Shown here one piece after another: positions 36,557 through 48,939 of a stretch of 64,000 bases of DNA (position 1 is the stretch's first letter; each line of letters starts with the position of its first letter). The notes under the pieces are model-generated. The model was not told where the DNA came from and made no database searches. It was given only the letters and a program-made list of their open reading frames with translations. Where the stretch lies: positions 8,110,501 to 8,174,500 of the forward strand of contig NC_063275.1 in assembly GCF_910591885.1 (NCBI RefSeq). The letters run 5' to 3'. A program made the translations under genes and the position numbers. The stretch is from Bombus terrestris. Lineage: Eukaryota > Arthropoda > Insecta > Hymenoptera > Apidae.

Positions 36557-37180
36557 CCCTTTGAGTGCTGTGGACGCATATAGGTGTCTGGCGAAAGCTA
36601 TCGGTGTGGACTAAGGACATATATATGCGTTTTCTGTAAGTGCCCGGCATGGACTAAGGATGCATGTATGAGTTTTTCAATTTTTCCGAACACCTACGCA
36701 GAAGTAATACTATTACGTTTGTGTGAAATAAATATAAATGCATTCCTTACGGCAGTAAACAAATGCCAATAGTGCCTCGTTATTGTTGAAGTGGTCACCA
36801 CTTGTAAGAAAACTCTACATCTGGTTTTTTTAGTTTTCTCAAGCACTGAATTTTTTACACACAACTAAATTATTAACTTGTGTTATATTTGCTAAATTTA
36901 GTTTTCTAGTTTATTGTTTTCTAGTTTATTACCCAAATTCTAGTTAACTGTAAATTTCAATGTTTATAATAAATAATTAAAAATAACTAAAAAATAACGC
37001 TCTTGAATCATTTAATCTCGTGCAAAAGAATTACTATAACTTATTACGATTTGCGCCTTGAATAGTCAATCAAAAGAGTTCAGTCTAACGAAAAAGTATT
37101 CCGTCCACAGCGATCGTCAGCGCTAGACGCGCGCCGTCCGTACGGACCGCATAGGCCGCGAGTATTCAGCACTCAAAGGG
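36557..37180. mobile_element. piggyBac-like MITE, 624 bp
   Basis: Perfect 14-bp terminal inverted repeats, CCCTTTGAGTGCTG (36557-36570) and its complement CAGCACTCAAAGGG (37167-37180), bound the element. TTAA precedes it (36553-36556), and TTTTAA follows, an imperfect partner of the TTAA duplication made by piggyBac transposases. Subterminal sequences are CpG-rich, including a palindromic gtccgtacggac at 37137-37148, while the centre is A+T-rich. Near the left end a sequence with GTGTGGACTAAGGA is partly repeated 53 bp on (GCATGGACTAAGGA). No transposase frame exists, so it would need one in trans. Confidence 0.8.
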
Positions 37181-37379
37181 TTTTAAATAGCCCCATATAA
37201 AACAATCTACCAAATGAAAACGGATAAACTTGTGCACTAATGAGAATGTGATCGAGATGATCTCAATGGCCGAGAATTCAAATAGCTATTACAATAGAAA
37301 CCATATCAGTGCAGTGAAACACACACATACAAACAAAATCTGCTCTCTTTAGAGCCAATATGATGTACATTGTTGCCCT

Positions 37380-38000
37380 AATGTCGGCGGTATTTCAAAT
37401 TTGTATTTAGGTAGAGTTTTAAAAATATACGACGTCAACCGTAAGATGATGTATTATACTTAAAAATATTGGTTCCAATTTAAAAATTCAAAGTTACTCT
37501 ATGAAAGATTTTAGTATCATCGCAAGGTCAAATACGTGACAGTACAATCTGTGCCGCTCAATGTGCCACAACTATCGTTTGAAACAATTTATTATATTTC
37601 TCGTATTTTTCGAGATATCTGCTTTGGAAGATTCAAATGAGACATCCTGTACATTGATATACCGTTACTTGCACTCATACTTGGCCATTTGGCCATTGTT
37701 TAAAACAAAATAACTTTTTTAACGATTGGACCAGACGATTCGAGCTTCTTTGAGAAGTTAAAAGGATTAGTTTGCTAGACCATGTGTAAGAATAATTTTG
37801 AAAAAACTATAATTAGTCGGAATCGCAAAGAAAATAGCAAAGATAATAATAAAAATAATAGTAAAAATATTACATTTTACAACCTTTTTATTTGAACCTG
37901 AAAATTTAAACAATACGTTTTGTAGACTAATATTAGTTGTATACATACTGAAAATTTCATCGAAATCGGTTGATACAGAAACAAGCGACAGGTATCGAAA
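37380..38000 (+). repeat. Family B repeat, left arm of an inverted pair
   Basis: The 5' part (37405-37530) matches the minus-strand repeat at 7.3 kb. The 3' part (about 37655-37971) is matched in reverse by 38095-38405: shared blocks include GTTTAAAA, GATTGGACCA, GAATCGCAAA, TTTAAACAAT-CGTTTTGTAGA and CATCGAAATCGGTT. The 99-codon minus frame 37767-38066 is a by-product. Unidentified element. Confidence 0.7.
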
Positions 38001-38074
38001 TACGTAAGAATTTAAATTTATTACTGTTATAAGCCGAAAGTCGTGAAAAACTGCAATTTTCAGCATTTTTAATA

Positions 38075-38460
38075 CTCTAGTTCATAACAACGTTAACCGA
38101 TTTCGATGAGATTTTCAACATATAAGTATAATTGACATAAATCTACAAAACGCATTGTTTAAATTTATGAAAATTGAATTGCAGACAGATACAAATTTTG
38201 TAAAAAGACAACCTTTATTATTTTGTTTGCGATTCCGATCGATTGCAATTTTAATTTTTTCAACATTTTTTTCATACATAATCCAGTAAACCTATCTATC
38301 TAACTTCTTAAAAGAACTGAAGTCGTTTGGTCCAATCTTAAAAAAATTATAGTATTTTAAACAGTGGAACACTATGAATGTAAGTAACTTTATGTATGTA
38401 CATATTCCGTACATGAAAGGTGCGGCTGAAAGTTATCTCAAGAAGACACTAAGTGATTTC
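38075..38460 (-). repeat. Family B repeat, right arm of the inverted pair
   Basis: Read on the minus strand it repeats the block order of the left arm, extending outward through GTTACTT-CA (38377-38386) towards a cttgagataactttcagc stretch near 38430-38446. The arms are similar but well diverged, and about 120 bp of unmatched sequence lies between them. Further right, 38640-38950 has two loosely similar runs ending in acaattttgttcta and aaaattttgttcta, possibly more of the same kind of repeat. Confidence 0.7.
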
Positions 38461-40364
38461 TTATAAAAAAGATATGTAGAAGATATAAAATTAAATTTTT
38501 TCGTTCGAAGATTGATTTTTGTAAAAGTCGATTTCGAAAAATTTATCAAGTATACTTGAACATGGTTATTGAAGGTTATTGTACGTGTGAGAATATATCG
38601 CAAATGTAGAATAAAATGTTTTCATAAGATTTGTTTCCGGCAAAAATAAATTTGAAAATTTACCATACGCATGTACTAGGCCGATTCTTAACAAAACATA
38701 TTCAAACTCTATTTTCATGAAAATGAAGCCTTAAACGGAACAATTTTGTTCTACATTGTTTATTTATTTTCTTATCTACAATAACATCCTATTAATTGTT
38801 TATTCATATCCAACCGGTAGTTAGCCAAGTATAAGCATAATTAACAAATTTTGAAACTTGAATTTCTCAAAAATCAAATTTCAGAGGACAAAATTTTGTT
38901 CTATATTTTTTTCTTAGTTTTTTTTTCATAAGCAATCACCTGGTGCTTACTTCTACATAATCTTCGGCCGCATCTTGTATGCCTGGAAGAACTGCCTGTT
39001 TCCATTGTTTCCCATATAATCGCTAGTTCATTTTTCGTCTTTCTTATCAGTTTATCCATAAATAAATTACTATAGGTGGTAATTATTATGAAACTTTGGT
39101 AAGTTATAAGAATAATTTAAATTAAGAAAATGTGTCTTTCGCGATTTGTAGACCGCGTGGACATGTTAAATTATGAATGTAGGTGTGAAATAATATTACG
39201 AAGGATAATGATAGAAGACTGAAAAGGATGTACTACTCTTTCAAGTGTGAATACAAAATAATAATAAAGAATAATAAAGCATTAGCACTGATCCTGTACG
39301 CTATATAAAATATACACTAAATAAAATCTACATTTAATAAAAATATTATAAGTTTAATTTTTAAATATTTTAATATCTATTTTAATTAAACAAACTTGTT
39401 TCATAAAATTAAGGATTAATTATTTTGAGTATTAAATTATAATATTGATAGATTATTTGACTATTTGTATCCTAAAGTTAACATATTGGAAGTGAATTCG
39501 ATTTATACCAAAACTAAGTTGTATCAATATACTTTTTTACCTAATAATACGTAATACTTTTACACACGAATTTTAAACGTCGCATATGATATTACAAAAG
39601 TGCCATTATTCTAATTGAACGTGTTACAGCTTTCGCAGTATTCGCCCTCGTGATCCGTATTATACGCTCTCGTTTCGTATATTTCAAAAATTATTTGCGC
39701 AGTTAATTCTGAATATATTTATTCAGGTATAATATTGGAATAAAAAATCATTCGATTGAAGACAAATAATGAAAGAACTAAAATAAACAAATTATTTTTC
39801 CTGTCGCATACGTTTCAGTAGATTTTGATTAAAGAGAATAATTTAAGATCTGAGTTATCGTGTTGAAATGATTGCATTCAAAAAATGATTAAGCTTTAAA
39901 TACAATACAGTTTAATTCACTGTATGGAAATAAATTGAAAATGTGGTATGATTTTATTTGTTGCTTTGTCTTCAAATAAAAGCAGATGGACCTTAGGATA
40001 TCGTTCGTTATATTTGATTCGAACGAATACGACTTTTCTATGATTTATCTACGATTTCGTATCTAATGACATGTTACACATAACATATCATTAGTATGAA
40101 AAAGTTAATACTTATAAAATTTCAAATCTTGGACTTATTTCTATCTTATTTTACATATATTTGGATTTTTTATTTTGTTCTCATGAAAATGATTTTATTT
40201 AACTATTTTTCAAGCTAATTATGTTTTAAGGATAAAAGTAATTACGAGTAAAATGAATGATTATATGTATAATAAAAGCATTGAGTACTTTTACTCATCC
40301 AATATAGTTCATAATTAAATTTTGTCAGGAAAATACATATATCGATATAAAGTGATATATAGTA

Positions 40365-40568
40365 CAATAGAATTCAATTTATCTAAACAAAATTTTCGTT
40401 AATAGCCGATTTACAGAATTTTTTCTGGATGAATTCGTTTCTCTGAACCTGAGCTCCTGTTATATGAACGAAAAATTGTAGGTAGTGGGGATAATTAGTG
40501 AGCTCCTATTATGTGAATTCCAATTATATGAATTGTTTGGATAAATCCATATAAATGGAGTTCTACTG
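40365..40568. mobile_element. pogo/Tigger-like MITE, about 204 bp, TA target duplication
   Basis: The left end CAATAGAATTCAATTTAT and the right end, read inward from 40568, CAGTAGAACTCCATTTAT, are imperfect inverted repeats, and TA lies at 40363-40364 and 40569-40570. CAGTAGAAC-type ends with TA duplication are typical of pogo/Tigger-group Tc1/mariner elements. Inside, gagctcctgttatatgaa and gagctcctattatgtgaa form a direct repeat about 50 bp apart. There is no transposase. Confidence 0.7.
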
Positions 40569-41849
40569 TATAAGAAAGAGAAAGAAAGTGAAAGAAAAGA
40601 GTATTGTTTATTGTTAAATAAAATTTTACAACCGTTTGGTAATTGATTTACCGTGATTTAGAAATCAAAATTTCATATTACTATTCTTCTGAAGTAACAG
40701 AACAGGAAAAGCAATTCGCTAAAAGTTTCGTTTCAGTGATGAAAAGTCGTAGGCAGTTCTGAGTGTTCAGCTTTTTTAGGAATTCATTGAAACTTGGCCA
40801 CAAGTGCTATTTGACTCAACGATATTAATGCATATTGCATTAATGTATTAGGCGTTCTTAAAATAACGCATTAACTTATGGTTTTAATTTAAAAGTTTAG
40901 CAATTTCTAGGCGCAGTTCGTGCTTTCATAATGCAATGCAATTTCTTCGGTTATAGCAATAGATGCGAATTCATGTTTGTTTAATGCATACATTATTTTA
41001 GTGGTCGAATTTGCAATGTCTTTAGGAAAGGAGAGTGATTCCTTAAACATTAATTTGCAATTCTAAAAATTAACCAATAAAATTAACATTATATCTTTTA
41101 ATATATAATTTCCAGTACTAGAAAATAAAATAGAAACACGTTGCAAAATAAGAAAGTAATATAACAGAAAGCGAAATAAGAAAATAAAGTAAGAAGTTAG
41201 AAGTATAACATTTATATTATGTATATTAATACTAAAAAGGTAGATGCGAATGTCAAATTATTATTAAATAATATTATATTAGTAAATGCATTATTATACA
41301 CATAGAATATACATGGAATGCACAACATAACTTATATATATGATCAGATTAATTCATTCGATATTTTTGTTAAACAGAGAAATATATTTCAAATGTTAAT
41401 CCTGGTTAAAAATAAATCCCTTTTTTAATTTTATAACCCAGCTAAGGAAAGTTATTAACATTAATATTACATTAACAAAGATTATTAACATTACAGTTTA
41501 AAACACATTTATACGTCTATTTCTATTCACAATCATAATTCACTTCACAATCATATCGACATTTACAATTCACTTCTGTTGTCATTGTACAATACATCAA
41601 AAAACACATTTGCAAATTCTAGACCAACGAAGATATTTAAAATCCATCTTAGAAATAAACATAGTTACATACAAAAGGGTCAAGTACTATATTATTGTTA
41701 TACACAAACGATTTCTTTCTGTGAAATATTATAATATTCAAAAATTAAACTTATAAGAATCCTTCTCATAAAAACATTCTCATTTGACTTATCAAAGTAT
41801 AACTTAAGTTGGCAATTTCTAGTAGTCCACATAAATCACAGATACCAGC

Positions 41850-42245
41850 TTGCAAAAGTTTCTGAACATTTACCATAAAAAGCCTTTATCTCCATATTGG
41901 AGATGTTACATAAGACGTTTTGAAATTTCAATAGCGCTATAATGTGATACGACTGTCATGATGACATTGTCGGGTTAAACCAAACTGAGTGATAAAAGCA
42001 AACCTGAAATTACAAGATATTTAATGCAAACATATATAGTCAATCCTTCTATAACACGGTTAATTCGTTCCGTGTTGTGTCAAAACCGTGTTATAAAAAT
42101 ATCAAGTTATAGGACGACTGTGTTGAGGAGTGTAAGTAATAAGTGCAAATGTGGTTTCACTTGGAATTATGAATAATAATATTGGAAATTATTAATGTAA
42201 TAAATAGTTGCCTGTTTAAATACTTTTGTGATCTCTGCGAAATGT
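41850..42245 (+). repeat. Family A repeat, copy 2, interrupted by a small MITE
   Basis: The left block runs from gcaaaagtttctgaaca through acgttttgaaatttcaatag, gactgtcatg and ttaatgcaaacatat (about 42036). The right block runs from aataagtgcaaatg (about 42139) through ggaaattattaatgtaat, cctgtttaaatactttt and ctctgcgaaatgta. The same blocks appear in copy 3 with a different sequence between them. The ends carry imperfect inverted AAAAGTNTTTNAACA motifs. Confidence 0.6.
42037..42120. mobile_element. 84-bp miniature inverted-repeat element
   Basis: The outer ends AGTCAATCCTTCTATAAC and, read inward from the right, CAGTCGTCCTATAAC are imperfect inverted repeats. The inner TATAACACGGTT (42050-42061) and AACCGTGTTATA (42084-42095) form a perfect 12-bp stem. 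It sits at the centre of family A copy 2, where the other copies have unrelated sequence. Length and palindromy suggest a terminal remnant of a larger Tc1/mariner-type element; the family is not named with confidence. Confidence 0.55.
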
Positions 42246-42429
42246 ATACCTGCACTAGGTATCTTGAAATTCTTGTATATTTCCTCAATTTATGAATCTA
42301 ATCGCGATACCTCGCAGCCGTACTAATAAAAATTAAAAATGTTTCATATAATATAGTATCTTCATAAAAGGTGTATATAAATGTTCGAGCTTATTTTCAC
42401 ACGCTTGTATACATTTCGTTGTATTCTTC

Positions 42430-43010
42430 TAAGTAATTGTGATTCGTCAAACGAAAGTTACACTGCCTAAAGAAGGAAAAATAAAACAAAGAAGAAAAAA
42501 GAGAAATAGCAAGTTGAGTAGCCGAAACTGCGTTATCATGCCGATTGTAACACATGTTTTATCACTGCCGTGTTCTGTCTGGAAAAATATGGTGATACAT
42601 AGCCGCATGCGGAATCGCGTTCATTTTTCTGAACTCTACGGCAGATTCGGCAAACCAGAAGAGGCTACTTTGTTGCCTCTACGAACGTGGATAGTATTTA
42701 CACGGATGAATATCGGACCGGATAGATATTAGCTTTCAGCAAAATATTTTTCAGCAGTGGACGTGGCGAAAAAACACACTACCCCCCCCCCCTCTGTTAC
42801 GCCCTGGCATATTAGCGCCTCCGGCATTCCTACAGTTTGTTCGGTGTATGAAACGCGAATGCCGTTTTCCGTTAGTTCCGGATCGATGTTCTTTTTGCAT
42901 TGTTCGTTTTTGTTTTCCTGCGTTTGACTCAACTTCATAACTATTCGCAGCTTAGCTTGTCGTACCAACAAATTTATCCTCTCTCTGGTTACAGATTAAA
43001 TTCGCGGGGC
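42430..43010. other. Mixed-composition intergenic block with a C homopolymer
   Basis: Open frames on both strands (97 codons at 42439-42732 plus, 80 codons at 42729-42971 minus) match nothing I recognise. An uninterrupted run of 11 C at 42782-42792 is notable in A+T-rich DNA and may vary in length. It could be a repeat remnant. Confidence 0.25.
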
Positions 43011-43429
43011 TTGCCTGACCCAATGGATCCCGTAATCTTTTCTTTTCTTCGGCAATCACAGGCAAATTAACTCTTAGAGTACAAACTGCGAAGTACACTG
43101 ACAAAGCGGAACGGAAAGACCTTGTTGGCAAAAGGGCACAGTTTCATTTCTTGCGACCCTTGTTGATATCATACAAATTTTTCATACAGCACCATTTCAT
43201 TTATCGCTTCGCGTGTAGGATAAAATTTGAAATTAGGAAAATCAGTGTTTATACGACCGTTCTGATTATTTTCTGATACATGCTGGCGATTGTATTAAGA
43301 ACATTTTAGACGGCGAGGAGTGAAATTATTTTGCTGGGTGAAATTGGGGAATAATTTAAATGATTTGCCGTGTTTCAATTTTCTCAAAAATTAACGCGAA
43401 ATGTTTTAAGCTGTAGGATATATGATCGT

Positions 43430-44640
43430 TTGATTGTCTCATTGGGCAGTGTCTGGGTTTGAGTCTGTTGCTAGCAATATTAAATTACTGTGTAATGGAC
43501 AGGTCATTTGGGTATTATGCTTTCCGCACTCTAAATTTAATGTGTACAGTTTACTAGATAGGCTATTTAGATGATTTTCCAGTCAAGCTTTAAATTTGTT
43601 TACAAAGCATTCTATTTCTTCTTTGACTGTTTTAGTACCTAGATCTTTTCCGAGGTCATCGTTACGAACATACCACGAGGCATTCATAGATGTACAAAGT
43701 ATTATCGACTGCAGTGATTCTACTTTTTTAATGTGGCTATTAACTGTTGTTCGAAGTCCTCGATGGGTTTTATGACAACTCTGATATTAATAGTTTGTTT
43801 TTAGAATTTAGCTGCGAGTATCTTTTTGTAAGCCAATACACGTGTTCTCTTGTTGTTTTCATTTGCTCTATCTTCTTTTGTATGTACTGTTTACATGTCA
43901 GTCTCTTGTCTAGGTATGTATATTCCGAGATATTTTACTACTTTCGATTATGGTATATTCTTATCGTTTAGCGTAACCGGAGGGTATCTGCTTTTTCAAT
44001 ATGAATGTGATATGGTTAGATTTTTCCTTCTTAACTTTTATCTTCCATTTTTTAAAATATTCTTGTATCTTATCCAGTGTGTCTTGAAGTATTTTTGATG
44101 CTGTTGTTGCGCTTTCGCAGAGTACTAAGATGGACGTGTCGTCAGCAAATATTGAGAGACTAATTTCATGGGTAGTAGACATATCTGTATATATATGGTA
44201 CATAGAGAATTGGTCTTAGCATTCTGCCTTGGAGAATCCCTGCTACTACTTCCGTCTTGGATTTGTGCTATGAAGGTTCTATTGATTAAGTACGATTTGA
44301 GTAGGCGGTAGTAGGGCAGTGGGAAGTTCGTTGCTATTTTGTATGGTAAATCTTGATGTCAGATCGTATAAAAGGTTTCTCAATGTCAAGGAATACTACT
44401 ATACAGTACATTTTATTCTCCACACCTGCCAAGATATTATTAACTCTGAGCACTTGTTGAGTTGTAGCATGAGTAATAAATTTCTTTTCTGTTACAATTG
44501 TTTTCTATCTTTTGTGGATGATTTTTTCTAGAATTTTAGATATGATTGATAACAGTCAAATTGGTGTAGGAGTGAAAGTGTCTTTTTCACATTGTAGGTC
44601 TTTTTTAGGCTTTTGTAGCATTAAAGATGAAAATATTATG
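43430..44640 (-). pseudogene. Decayed Jockey/R1-type non-LTR retrotransposon reverse transcriptase
   Basis: Minus-strand reading in shifting frames gives a recognisable order of reverse transcriptase blocks. LSIISKILEKIIHKR is near 44540. VLRVNNILAG and VVFLDIEKPF follow near 44380-44450. A GILQG box is at about 44235. FADDT, the catalytic box, is at 44135-44149, followed by KILQDTLDKIQEYFKKWKIK. KYLGIYI is near 43920 and SWYVRNDDLGKDLGTKTVKE near 43640-43690. Stops (for example at 43961-43963) and frame changes break it throughout, and the endonuclease and most fingers are absent, so this is a dead 5'-truncated copy. The longest intact piece is 80 codons (43961-44203). The exact clade would need a phylogeny. 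Confidence 0.85.
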
Positions 44641-45259
44641 CACATTATACTATAAGGAAACAACAGTCTTTATTCAATTTAGCAATAATAATAAGATTCC
44701 TTTTTATCTATTGTACGAAAACACTGCTTTTCTCGTACTCTCAATCTTTAATTTTGCACAATTATATCTAAACTAAATTATTGTATTTATAGTGAATCCT
44801 AATTTCATATTTCAGGAATAAAGAAACTGGCATGCATATGTATTAGCATTAAATATTATCGAGCGTTCTTGTTATTAAAGGAGTTGGCTATCCTCAGCTT
44901 ATTAATTATTTAGCTATTAAGGTATATAAAAAAATACTACACTAATTTTTTTCTAAATGTACGTTTGCAATAAATATTTTATAATTCCTATATACATTCC
45001 CAGATTGGTTTCAAATTTTAGAAATACAATCGTGGTCGTTGTGTCTCATTGTAATGAAATTTCAAAGTGTTATGTTTAACACGTACAATGTGACCACAAA
45101 AATGTTTTATCATCAAATATTTTGATGAATCAGTGTATATGTATCATTTCTAGTCGGTCCATGCTTCAAAGCAAATTTCATTCCTTACAATATTATCGGT
45201 GCACTAGTACTTACAAACGTGAATTGAAGCAGTGTTGTTATGAATCGATAAAAATCGGT

Positions 45260-46160
45260 GATTCTTCACAGTGGATAGGTACAAGGGGAGGCGGGTCGAA
45301 GGTGTACAGACGTTCAAGTGGGGCAAAAGGGAACCACTTAGCCGAAACTGCAGGAGTCTGGAAGTCAGCAGCTATTCGGCAGACGTCACTGGCGCCAGCA
45401 GACTACCTTAAACCTCCCCTTTGTACCCCTACTCCTACGCCGACAATCTCATTCCCCAAAAGCGTCGCAAGAATTATAAAGTTGGTGGAGGAGAGCTCCG
45501 GGGGACTTCTTCCCTCACCACCTATCCTTGTTAGACAACCTCCTTCCTCTTCGTCTCTCTCCCCCGCGTCCTTTACCTACGCGCCACTTCGACCTAGCGA
45601 CTCCATTTCTCTCCTGTTCTCTCTCCCTCTCTCTCTCTCCGCCCCCTCTCTCCCTCTCTCTCTGTTTTCCCGTTCTTTCCACTGTGTCTCCGTCTCGTCT
45701 CCGCTCTCGATGTTTCTCTTTTTTCGATATCTATCTTTGTCTTTACATATCTCATTCCAACTGGCTCCACACTCCTGCTCTGTCCTTTCGTCTTGCTCTT
45801 TTTCACCGAGCATGCTCTTTTTGCTCCCACTTCGAACTTTCCAACGCGAGGAAAATTGGTCGACGCTTCGTTTCGGATTGTCGGTCGCGAGTCACGTCAG
45901 GATCCGAAATCTGTTAACCGTTAACGCGAGGCCGCAGGAAGTCGTTCAATTAGACTCATGTACCGCGTGATTTCGAAATAACGCTACATCGTTCGATAGT
46001 TCACCGTAACTTTCAGCTTCTTCTAATGACCAATCACTCTGTGCAATTTTCTCTGCAGCCTCTCGATCGCTAAAAACCGATCGTTCTTTCCTTGTTCCAA
46101 GCTGTTGAACAACGATTACCTGCTGCTCTTCGGATTCATGTCGATGAATCCTCATCTGAC
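45260..46160. other. CT-rich, CpG-containing island; possible promoter or UTR exon
   Basis: From 45540 to 45700 the + strand is a pyrimidine microsatellite-like section (ctctccctctctctctctcc at 45620-45639), which as GAGAG on the minus strand resembles insect GAGA-type promoters. A 282-codon plus frame (45122-45970) is open because the bias suppresses stops; its Ser/Leu/Pro-rich translation has no domain and I do not call it a gene. At the right edge a 69-codon minus frame (45946-46155) has a balanced, acidic composition (HESEEQQVIVVQQ, AEKIAQSDWSLEEAESYGEL) and is the most protein-like small frame in this half of the window. No homologue is recognised. Confidence 0.35.
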
Positions 46161-48930
46161 ACTTTCTTTACACGCTTTTTCGTTTTGTGATGTTTTTAGT
46201 TCATCAAAGAATTCCAGTCTAAATTTTGGTTAATTATATATGTCCTGTTCGATCTTGGAATTAATTGAATTCTCATTCGGACCCCATGTTACGAGATCTT
46301 CCAATTACGAGATCTATCGTTGCAACATTGATCTTTCATTCATGATTCTTCTTTTCTTTTTCTTTTCCTTCTCATTCATATTGGGTCTACATACGGGGAA
46401 TTACTGGCTGTAAGAACAGTCATTAACAGTAACAAAAATTTCTTCTTCAACATAATGATGTTTCAAATGTAAAAGAAGATATAAAGGTATAACGATAAAA
46501 CAAAAAACAATATATTTTTGAATAGGCATTTCACATTATATTCATTTACACAGTTACTATACTATCAAAAGCATGATTTATTGTACGTGATTTGTGGAGC
46601 AAAATTTGTCTATTATTTCTAATAATCAAATGAGGATTTGCATGAAACCACTAAATGCCTTTACGATACAATAGAACATCTGATGCATCTAATTTTGAAC
46701 ATTCGACAAAGGTTTTTAAGTTCATTTAAATGTAATCAATTGATTCTACATTTTCTTAGTTTCCAACATACTGATTTCTTCCTTTATATAATCTGTACTT
46801 TTCTATTGCCTCGTTATACAAGCAGAGTATTCTGTTATTAACCTTAATTTTTCTGGTAGATGATCTAACTATATACTATAAAATTTCTGTGGAATGAAAG
46901 CATCGAGAAATATATATAATTACATATTTTAGTTCAAACCATACTAAGCAATTTTTCATAATATAAATGAAACTTTTTTATTAATTTTAATTTTTTAGTT
47001 CATCATACGAGTTGAATTTTAAGTAAATATTGTTAATTATTTCAGCCTTTAAAAATTATATATGCTATGACTGATTATTTAATCTTTACATTGCTGCGAT
47101 ATTTCAACAAAAAATAGTTAACTGATTATATAATAAATGCTGTTATTATTAAAAAGAACAATAACTCGATTTTTTCGAATAGTTACATGTTTCTCGATGT
47201 AGCTTTATCATTTACATTTCATCATTTCTGGTATTTTTCAATGAAATTTTGAATTTCTTATATAAGACGGAGAAATCAAGAAATACATGTATGTTAACAT
47301 AGTTATTTTACTTCAAGAATTTTGAACAACTTTTTGATAATATAATTTAATGTACAATAATTTAAGAAAAAACTTACGGTTTTCTCTAAATAGTAGTTTT
47401 ATCATTTACAATCCATATTATTATCGTCATATTCCAAAACAACATTTAAATGCCATACCGGAATTGCTCTTCCCTAAAAAGTATGTACCTCCTCTAATAA
47501 AGTATCTTCCTGGTTGCAATTACATCTTCGCAATTATCTATTTATCGTACGCGTTCTAAGCCGTATAAAAACATAGTTTCCTGTTGAAGGAATCTTCGAT
47601 CGGCTTCGATAAAAATCCCCTCAGTTGATATACCCCTTAAAGAATGCATGACAAGTGAACCACAACTTAACCCTATTGCATCCTTTAGTTAGAATATTTC
47701 TTAAATGCATGATTTCTCATCTCAATTGTATTCTAAAGTTCTCTTAATATATTACATACTAAACACATTCATGATTTATCTGAACCATAGTTTATCACAT
47801 AATTCATAATACTGATTATTAAGTAATATAAGTAAAGACTATTTACAATGAACTCGCTAAGTCTGAATTATAAATGATATGTAATAATGATTTTATGTCA
47901 TAATCTTGTTAATGAAATATACACATTGATCATTTTCTGCTATTCAAATAAGTAATTCTGAGACAACAGATACCAAATTAATCCTTACAGGCTATCAGCA
48001 GAGGAAATCATGTTCATTATATCAGGAGAAAAATTCCATTCTACTAATTTCTTTTTATTTTAGAAAGCAGTAAAGTCAAATAAATGTAATTTTTATTATC
48101 ATTATATTTAATATTAGGCTAAAAGCAAAAAGATTAGCAACATTGCAATGGTATTATTACAGGACAATGATATTAAGGTAAAATTCGCATAACATGAAAT
48201 TTCACCTGTGATAAAAATTAAGTTAGTATGCAATGCATTAAAACATTGAATGTCTTTTTCCCAGTTAAAACTAAAGTGATTTGGAATTTGTCATATTCGA
48301 TGACTGAAAAATGGTTAACCCCTTATGTTGGAATAACAGTTATGAGAACACGATGTCCTCAACACCACGTAAGTCTTCTAAATCCTTTGCATTGAGAAAT
48401 TTTCTTTTTTTTTTTCAGAAATATTTTCACCTGATAAATTCCACAATAAATTACACGTCAAATGTGAAAATTATATGATAACAACAAGTCAAGCAGTCAA
48501 CCAACAGCTATCGTAATCTCTTCAATTAGTTTATATCACATTTCACTGTACAAGTTATCAATTTTTTTAGTTAAAGTCAAAAAGGACGAATTCGTCCCGT
48601 AACTACTCTTTCGCATCATCATCAAAATACTAAAAATGTAAACGTGCATTTGCATTTAGTACATATATCTATATATATGAGCCTCTAAAAAACCAATATA
48701 AGCATCACTTACTTTCATAAGTTCATTTATTTCAAGATGATATAAATGATAGCAAATTCTAAGATAAATTTTAAAAAATAGTATTTGCAACGTCATTATC
48801 TTTTTCTGTTTTTTAATTTATACAATTAGTTAGTGTGCTTTCTGAACAAATAATGTAATGATATATAACATAATATATAAAATAGTGTAATAATAATATA
48901 ATAAACGGAAATTGTTTCGTTCTTATATAA
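46160..48930. other. A+T-rich sequence with no recognisable feature
   Basis: Open frames are all short (67-69 codons at most) and low in G+C. I see no terminal repeats or exon-like islands here. Confidence 0.55.
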
Positions 48931-48939
48931 TTCGGTTCT

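Noticed and set aside
45122..45970. 282-codon plus-strand open frame
   Set aside because: It spans a CT microsatellite, and the lack of stops follows from base bias. The translation is low-complexity Ser/Leu/Pro with no domain, and it begins in ordinary A+T-rich DNA.
47666..48330. Second piggyBac-like element from TTAACCCTATTGC and TTAACCCC
   Set aside because: Both motifs face the same way and share no further end sequence, so they cannot be inverted ends.
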